Below the pieces are notes generated by a model. It searched no databases. It was not told the DNA's origin and worked only from the letters and a program-made list of their open reading frames with translations. Shown here piece after piece: positions 5,859 to 8,926 of a stretch of 8,926 bases of DNA. The first letter of the stretch is position 1. Each line of letters starts with the position of its first letter. The DNA is taken from NCBI GenBank assembly GCA_943324415.2, contig CALPLN020000075.1:1-8926 (forward strand), read 5' to 3'. Position numbers and translations under genes: made by a program. Source of the stretch: Sediminibacterium ginsengisoli (lineage in GTDB: Bacteria > Bacteroidota > Bacteroidia > Chitinophagales > Chitinophagaceae).

Positions 5859-7058
5859 TTATTTTGCTTTTCTTCTGGCAATTTCCTGTCTAATCAAGAG
5901 CAATTCTCTATTTGTCTGGCCATTCACACTTGAATTTTCTTGTGCTCTACGCATTAAATAAGGAACCACATCTTGCAAAGGACCAAATGGCAAATATTTA
6001 CTCACCTTATAGCCTTCCGATGCCATATTGAAACTAATATGATCACTCATGCCGTATAACTGAGAAAAGTGAATGTGCGCATGGTTATTGGGCAAGCCTT
6101 TAGTCTGCATGAATTGAGCACATTTTAAATTACTCTCCTCGTTATGGGATGCCAAGATCAATGCAATCTGATCTAAATGATCTAAACAATACAATACAGC
6201 TGCATCAAAATCTGCATCCGTTGCCGACTTATCTGACTGAATAGGGGAAGGATAACCCATCTTCTCTGCTCTTGCTCTTTCCTTCTCCATATAAGCTCCG
6301 CGCACCAATTTGGCACCTAAAGTGAAATTGCCTTCTGTTGCGATTTTGTGCGATAATTGTAAAAACTTTAAACGATCCGATCTATATAGTTGGTAAGTGT
6401 TGTACACGACTACTTTTCCTTTATTGTATACGCCCATCAATTCAATCGCTAAGCGATCAATCGGGTCTTGAATCCAGGTTTCTTCTGCATCAATTAATAT
6501 ACCAACACCATGCTCTTGTGCGACATCGCAAATGGCATACATTCTTTCTCTGAGGCGATTCCAAGCAACGTCATCCGATTCGCTATCATGAATACCGCTC
6601 CTCAATCTTGGCGCTTCATTCAGGCGTTCAAGTAAATGCATGCTGGAAAGTCCAGTTAATTTTACACTAACAAATGGGACATTGTCTTGCGTTGCCGCAA
6701 ATTCTATTGCAGCAATAAACTGTTCAGTCACAGCATCAAAACTAGCATCTCCCTCCTTGGCTTCCACACCATAATCTAAGATAACTTCTACGCCATAAGA
6801 TCCAAGCATTTTAGTCACTCTAGCAGATTCTTCCAAGGTCTCTCCTCCCACAAATTGATTAAAAATAGTACTGCGAATCAATCCATTAATTGGCAATCCA
6901 GACTTCATTAACATCGGCGTTAATCGAGTTCCTAGTGATACAATCCAAGGATTTTGTATCACTGTAAAAAGCCATTTAGCTTTATTTAAATCTGTGTCCG
7001 ACTTGTACGCAAAAGCGTTTTGTGTATTATTTAAAGATAGGTTCATGCTAACATTCAT
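5859..7058 (-). CDS. Proline dehydrogenase, monofunctional (PRODH family)
   Basis: This FAD enzyme oxidises proline to pyrroline-5-carboxylate and passes electrons to the quinone pool. The next enzyme, P5C dehydrogenase, is not fused here, unlike full-length PutA, and is not in the window. The 399 residues cover the PRODH TIM barrel. Visible motifs are VSVKLTGL (131-138), ILIDAEETW (188-196), YNTYQLY (219-225), KLVRGAYMEKER (250-261), LASHN (302-306), FSQLYGMSDH (331-340) and the substrate-binding helix PYLMRRAQEN (366-375), whose paired Arg residues bind the proline carboxylate in this family. The start could be ATG 7058 or the in-frame ATG 7046 (Met5); the conserved region begins later, so both fit. 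A promoter at 7067-7097 lies so close that Met1 would be nearly leaderless, while Met5 would leave about 14 nt. Family is secure. Confidence 0.94.
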   Translation of the reverse strand: MNVSMNLSLNNTQNAFAYKSDTDLNKAKWLFTVIQNPWIVSLGTRLTPMLMKSGLPINGLIRSTIFNQFVGGETLEESARVTKMLGSYGVEVILDYGVEAKEGDASFDAVTEQFIAAIEFAATQDNVPFVSVKLTGLSSMHLLERLNEAPRLRSGIHDSESDDVAWNRLRERMYAICDVAQEHGVGILIDAEETWIQDPIDRLAIELMGVYNKGKVVVYNTYQLYRSDRLKFLQLSHKIATEGNFTLGAKLVRGAYMEKERARAEKMGYPSPIQSDKSATDADFDAAVLYCLDHLDQIALILASHNEESNLKCAQFMQTKGLPNNHAHIHFSQLYGMSDHISFNMASEGYKVSKYLPFGPLQDVVPYLMRRAQENSSVNGQTNRELLLIRQEIARRKAK

Positions 7059-7066
7059 TCGTATCG

Positions 7067-7097
7067 CAAATATCGGTACTATTCACTAGTTTTCAAA
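7067..7097 (-). promoter_or_regulatory. Promoter for proline dehydrogenase (-33 TTTG, N19, -7 GATATTTG)
   Basis: On the minus strand TTTG (7097-7094) is followed after exactly 19 bp by GATATTTG (7074-7067), a one-mismatch match to TAnnTTTG. Both elements and their spacing fit the Bacteroidota sigma-A promoter. It lies in the 42-bp gap after the SDR stop codon, so proline dehydrogenase and the genes after it can be transcribed independently of the SDR gene. Transcription would start near 7060, within a few bases of the ATG at 7058. This is the best-matched promoter in the window. Confidence 0.58.
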
Positions 7098-7100
7098 GTT

Positions 7101-7817
7101 TTAAATCGCTTGATGATTGAATGGCTGTAATACCATTTCACTAACCACACCAGAGCTTGGTTGTTGACATAAAAACCAGATAGCTCTTGCAGCTTCTTCT
7201 GCCACCACCATTTTATCTCTCTGAACTCTTAAGTCAATGGTATCCCAGAATGGAGAATCTACTCCACCTAAATACAATTGTGTGATTCTTATTTCTGTGC
7301 GTTTTAGTTCTTCTCTTAAAGAATGCATCATGCCCACTAATGCATATTTACTTGCACAGTAAGCAGCAGCACCCGCCATTGGGACTTTGCCCAAAATACC
7401 CGGTATATTAATGATTAAGCCTTTTTTAAGCTCCATCATTTTAGGCAATATTGCTTGAATGGTTTCAAAACTACTCAACGTATTTACCTGAAAAGAAGTT
7501 TGCATTTCTGTAGTAGTCAGCTTGTCAAAAGATTTGATAATCCCTATTCCTGCTGCATTGATGAAAATGTCAAAAGCAAAATCCAATTGTCTTAATTGGT
7601 TCGTGAATTGATGCACTGCAGTTGAATCGGCTAAGTCTACTTGAAAAAAACGATCTGAACTCAAACTCAAATCCGAAGCCAATTGATTTAGTTTGTTGGC
7701 GTCTCTACCTGCCAACCAAAGTTGTGCACCGCTTCCGTGTAATAGACTGGCTAACTGTGCACCTATGCCGCCAGTTGCGCCCAATAACAATACTTTCTTT
7801 TGCTTTAAACCTTCCAT
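7101..7817 (-). CDS. Short-chain dehydrogenase/reductase (SDR), atypical active site
   Basis: A 238-residue classical-length SDR with an NAD(P)-binding Rossmann fold. The cofactor motif GATGGIG is at 13-19, and AGRD at 37-40 ends the second strand; the Arg38 position suggests an NADP(H) preference, though weakly. NAAG (87-90), the structural Asn112 and the YCASK motif with Tyr153 and Lys157 are present. The catalytic Ser normally 13 residues before the Tyr is missing: the segment reads IINIPGILG, with Pro139-Gly140 in place of Ser-Ser. The enzyme may use another residue, be a variant subfamily, or be inactive. Substrate is unknown. It is the first gene of the minus-strand run and is divergent from the dipeptide epimerase. 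The ATG lies just before the first Rossmann strand, so the start is well supported. Confidence 0.88.
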   Translation of the reverse strand: MEGLKQKKVLLLGATGGIGAQLASLLHGSGAQLWLAGRDANKLNQLASDLSLSSDRFFQVDLADSTAVHQFTNQLRQLDFAFDIFINAAGIGIIKSFDKLTTTEMQTSFQVNTLSSFETIQAILPKMMELKKGLIINIPGILGKVPMAGAAAYCASKYALVGMMHSLREELKRTEIRITQLYLGGVDSPFWDTIDLRVQRDKMVVAEEAARAIWFLCQQPSSGVVSEMVLQPFNHQAI

Positions 7818-7845
7818 ATCAAGTGATTTTTATCATAACAATCAG

Positions 7846-7877
7846 TTTAGACAAATTGTTCAAAATAAGTATATTTA
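7846..7877 (+). promoter_or_regulatory. Weak promoter candidate for the dipeptide epimerase
   Basis: TTTA (7846-7849) and TATATTTA (7870-7877) are separated by 20 bp; each differs from the Bacteroidota consensus (TTTG, TAnnTTTG) at its last base. Transcription would start near 7884, within a couple of bases of the ATG at 7886. The region is AT-rich, so chance is a real possibility. Confidence 0.28.
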
Positions 7878-7891
7878 TACCCATTATGAAA
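7861..7891 (-). promoter_or_regulatory. Weak promoter candidate for the SDR gene
   Basis: On the minus strand TTTC (7891-7888) and TTATTTTG (7868-7861) are 19 bp apart, each with one mismatch to TTTG and TAnnTTTG. The leader to the SDR ATG at 7817 would be about 38 nt. The -33 part would lie inside the first codons of the divergent epimerase gene, so the two promoters would overlap. Confidence 0.28.
7869..7880. repeat. Short palindrome GTATA-TT-TATAC in the divergent SDR/epimerase gap
   Basis: Two 5-bp arms around a 2-bp centre form an AT-rich dyad 5 bp before the epimerase ATG, overlapping its candidate -7 box. It could be an operator but is short and of low complexity. Confidence 0.22.
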
Positions 7892-8926
7892 ATCATCGAA
7901 ACGACCATCTACCAGTTTAAAATTCCAATGATCCCTTTTACGATTGCCACAGGCACAATGGAATATGCTCAAAATGTATTGATTCAAATTAAAACAGACG
8001 AAGGTATTACAGGCATCGGAGAATGTTCGGCATTCCCTATGATCGTAGGCGAGACCCAAATAAGTTGCTATAACAATGCCAAAGATTTCGCATCGTTTTG
8101 GAAAGGCAAAGACCCATTGGATATACCACAAAGGTTGAGGGAGCTTGATTTAGTGATTGCCGGAAACAACACAGCAAAAAGTGCATTTGATTTAGCCCTA
8201 TATGACATTGCAGCAAAAGCCGCTAACCAACCCCTCTATCAATTTTTAGGCGGTCGTCAAAAACCCATTGAATCAGATTTGACCATCGGCATTGGATCCC
8301 CCGAAGCAATGGCAGCACAAGCCTTAGAGTTTGTTAGCAAAGGCGTTCGCATGATTAAAGTGAAATTAGGTAAAGCTCCTAAGGAAGACGTGGAGCGTAT
8401 TCGACAAATTAGAGCAGCAATTGGAACAGACATTCAAATCAGAATAGATGCAAACCAAGGATGGGCCAAAGAAGATGCATTAGACGTACTCACACAATTA
8501 GCTCCCTATAAAATAGAATTCTGCGAACAACCTATGCATAAATATTACGATGATTTTCTTCCTGCACTCTGCGCTAAATCACCAGTAAAAATCATGGCAG
8601 ACGAATCCGTCTTTACGCATCATGACGCCAGAAAACTAATTGCCAATCAAGCCTGTCATTCAATCAATATTAAATTTTCTAAGAGTGGTGGCATCCAGGA
8701 AGCAATCAAAATTCATGATATAGCAAAAGCCAATCATATTCCTTGTATGATGGGAGGGATGTTGGAAAGCAGGGTCGCATTAAGTGCCAAAATGCATTTT
8801 GCAATGGCCATGGACAATGTGCATTTTTACGATATGGACACCTGTTTGATTGGACATACAATAGATCCAGTCATTGGAGGGGTGCAATTCAATGGGATGC
8901 ACTTAAGCATTGGCGAACAAGCTGGA
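7886..8926 (+). CDS. Dipeptide epimerase (enolase superfamily, MLE subgroup), 3' end cut by window
   Basis: The frame stays open for 347 codons to the window edge with no stop; family members are usually about 360-370 residues, so only a short tail is missing. The product is a Mg2+-dependent epimerase that inverts the alpha carbon of a dipeptide residue. The capping domain opens with PFTIATGTMEYAQNVLIQI. The barrel has the base KVK (Lys158, Lys160), metal ligands Asp188 (IDANQGW), Glu214 (CEQP) and Asp239 (ADES), and the opposing base Lys263 in NIKFSKSGG. MGGMLES (289-295) and the DxD pair Asp316/Asp318 (YDMDTC) are the dipeptide-binding marks that separate these enzymes from muconate cycloisomerases. 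Related Bacteroidota enzymes act on L-Ala-D/L-Glu from murein recycling or on other dipeptides such as Ala-Ala; which applies here cannot be read from the sequence. Start ATG gives the standard N-terminus. Confidence 0.9.
   Translation, partial: MKIIETTIYQFKIPMIPFTIATGTMEYAQNVLIQIKTDEGITGIGECSAFPMIVGETQISCYNNAKDFASFWKGKDPLDIPQRLRELDLVIAGNNTAKSAFDLALYDIAAKAANQPLYQFLGGRQKPIESDLTIGIGSPEAMAAQALEFVSKGVRMIKVKLGKAPKEDVERIRQIRAAIGTDIQIRIDANQGWAKEDALDVLTQLAPYKIEFCEQPMHKYYDDFLPALCAKSPVKIMADESVFTHHDARKLIANQACHSINIKFSKSGGIQEAIKIHDIAKANHIPCMMGGMLESRVALSAKMHFAMAMDNVHFYDMDTCLIGHTIDPVIGGVQFNGMHLSIGEQAG

Noticed and set aside
6338..6553. Plus-strand open frame inside proline dehydrogenase
   Set aside because: Antisense to the conserved PRODH barrel motifs; no independent support.
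1095..7817. The eight-gene minus-strand run as one dedicated new pathway or defence system
   Set aside because: Most members are housekeeping genes (thyA, folA, rRNA methyltransferase, proline dehydrogenase), and there is a good internal promoter before proline dehydrogenase. Co-direction alone does not support a shared pathway beyond the ThyA-FolA pair.
7847..8131. Open frame of 94 codons on the minus strand across the SDR/epimerase gap
   Set aside because: It is antisense to the start of the dipeptide epimerase, whose plus-strand reading has full family motifs. The peptide is Cys-rich and resembles no family.

Overview
This AT-rich window looks like ordinary chromosomal housekeeping DNA from a member of the Bacteroidota, probably the Chitinophagaceae. 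Three things support this. Perfect TAnnTTTG -7 promoter boxes lie upstream of several genes, and no strong Shine-Dalgarno sites are seen. The methyltransferase, double-psi-barrel and dipeptide epimerase proteins resemble members of families I know mainly from Bacteroidota. Two genes appear to start at TTG. The lineage is inferred from recalled protein families, not from a search. No mobile element, CRISPR array, tRNA, rRNA or phage gene was seen.

Layout. At the left edge the first 33 codons of an FKBP-type prolyl isomerase run off the window on the minus strand. It is divergent from fmt (plus strand, Met-tRNA formyltransferase). fmt converges, with only 2 bp between stop codons, on a run of eight minus-strand genes covering about 1095-7817. 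In transcription order these are: an SDR oxidoreductase, a monofunctional proline dehydrogenase, thyA, folA, a shortened and apparently inactive methyltransferase-like protein, an RsmF-like rRNA m5C methyltransferase, a secreted Lys-rich double-psi-barrel protein, and a rhodanese-thioredoxin lipoprotein. At the right edge a dipeptide epimerase of the enolase superfamily diverges from the SDR gene and runs off the window.

How the genes relate. ThyA converts methylene-THF to dihydrofolate and FolA reduces it back to THF, so their adjacency (10 bp gap) is a functional pair. Fmt also uses a folate (10-formyl-THF) but is transcribed separately. folA, the methyltransferase-like gene and the rRNA methyltransferase gene are packed tightly enough for translational coupling: one stop and start directly abut, and the next pair is separated by 9 bp with a TTG start. 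Proline dehydrogenase has its best promoter match in the gap behind the SDR gene, so the minus-strand run is probably several overlapping transcription units. The last two minus-strand products carry export signals and act in the envelope or periplasm.

Most of the window is conventional. The points that deserve a second look are the methyltransferase-like protein that has lost its SAM-binding and acidic motifs, the SDR with Pro-Gly where the catalytic Ser should be, the DPBB protein without the RlpA catalytic motif, and -7 promoter boxes so close to start codons that nearly leaderless mRNAs are implied.
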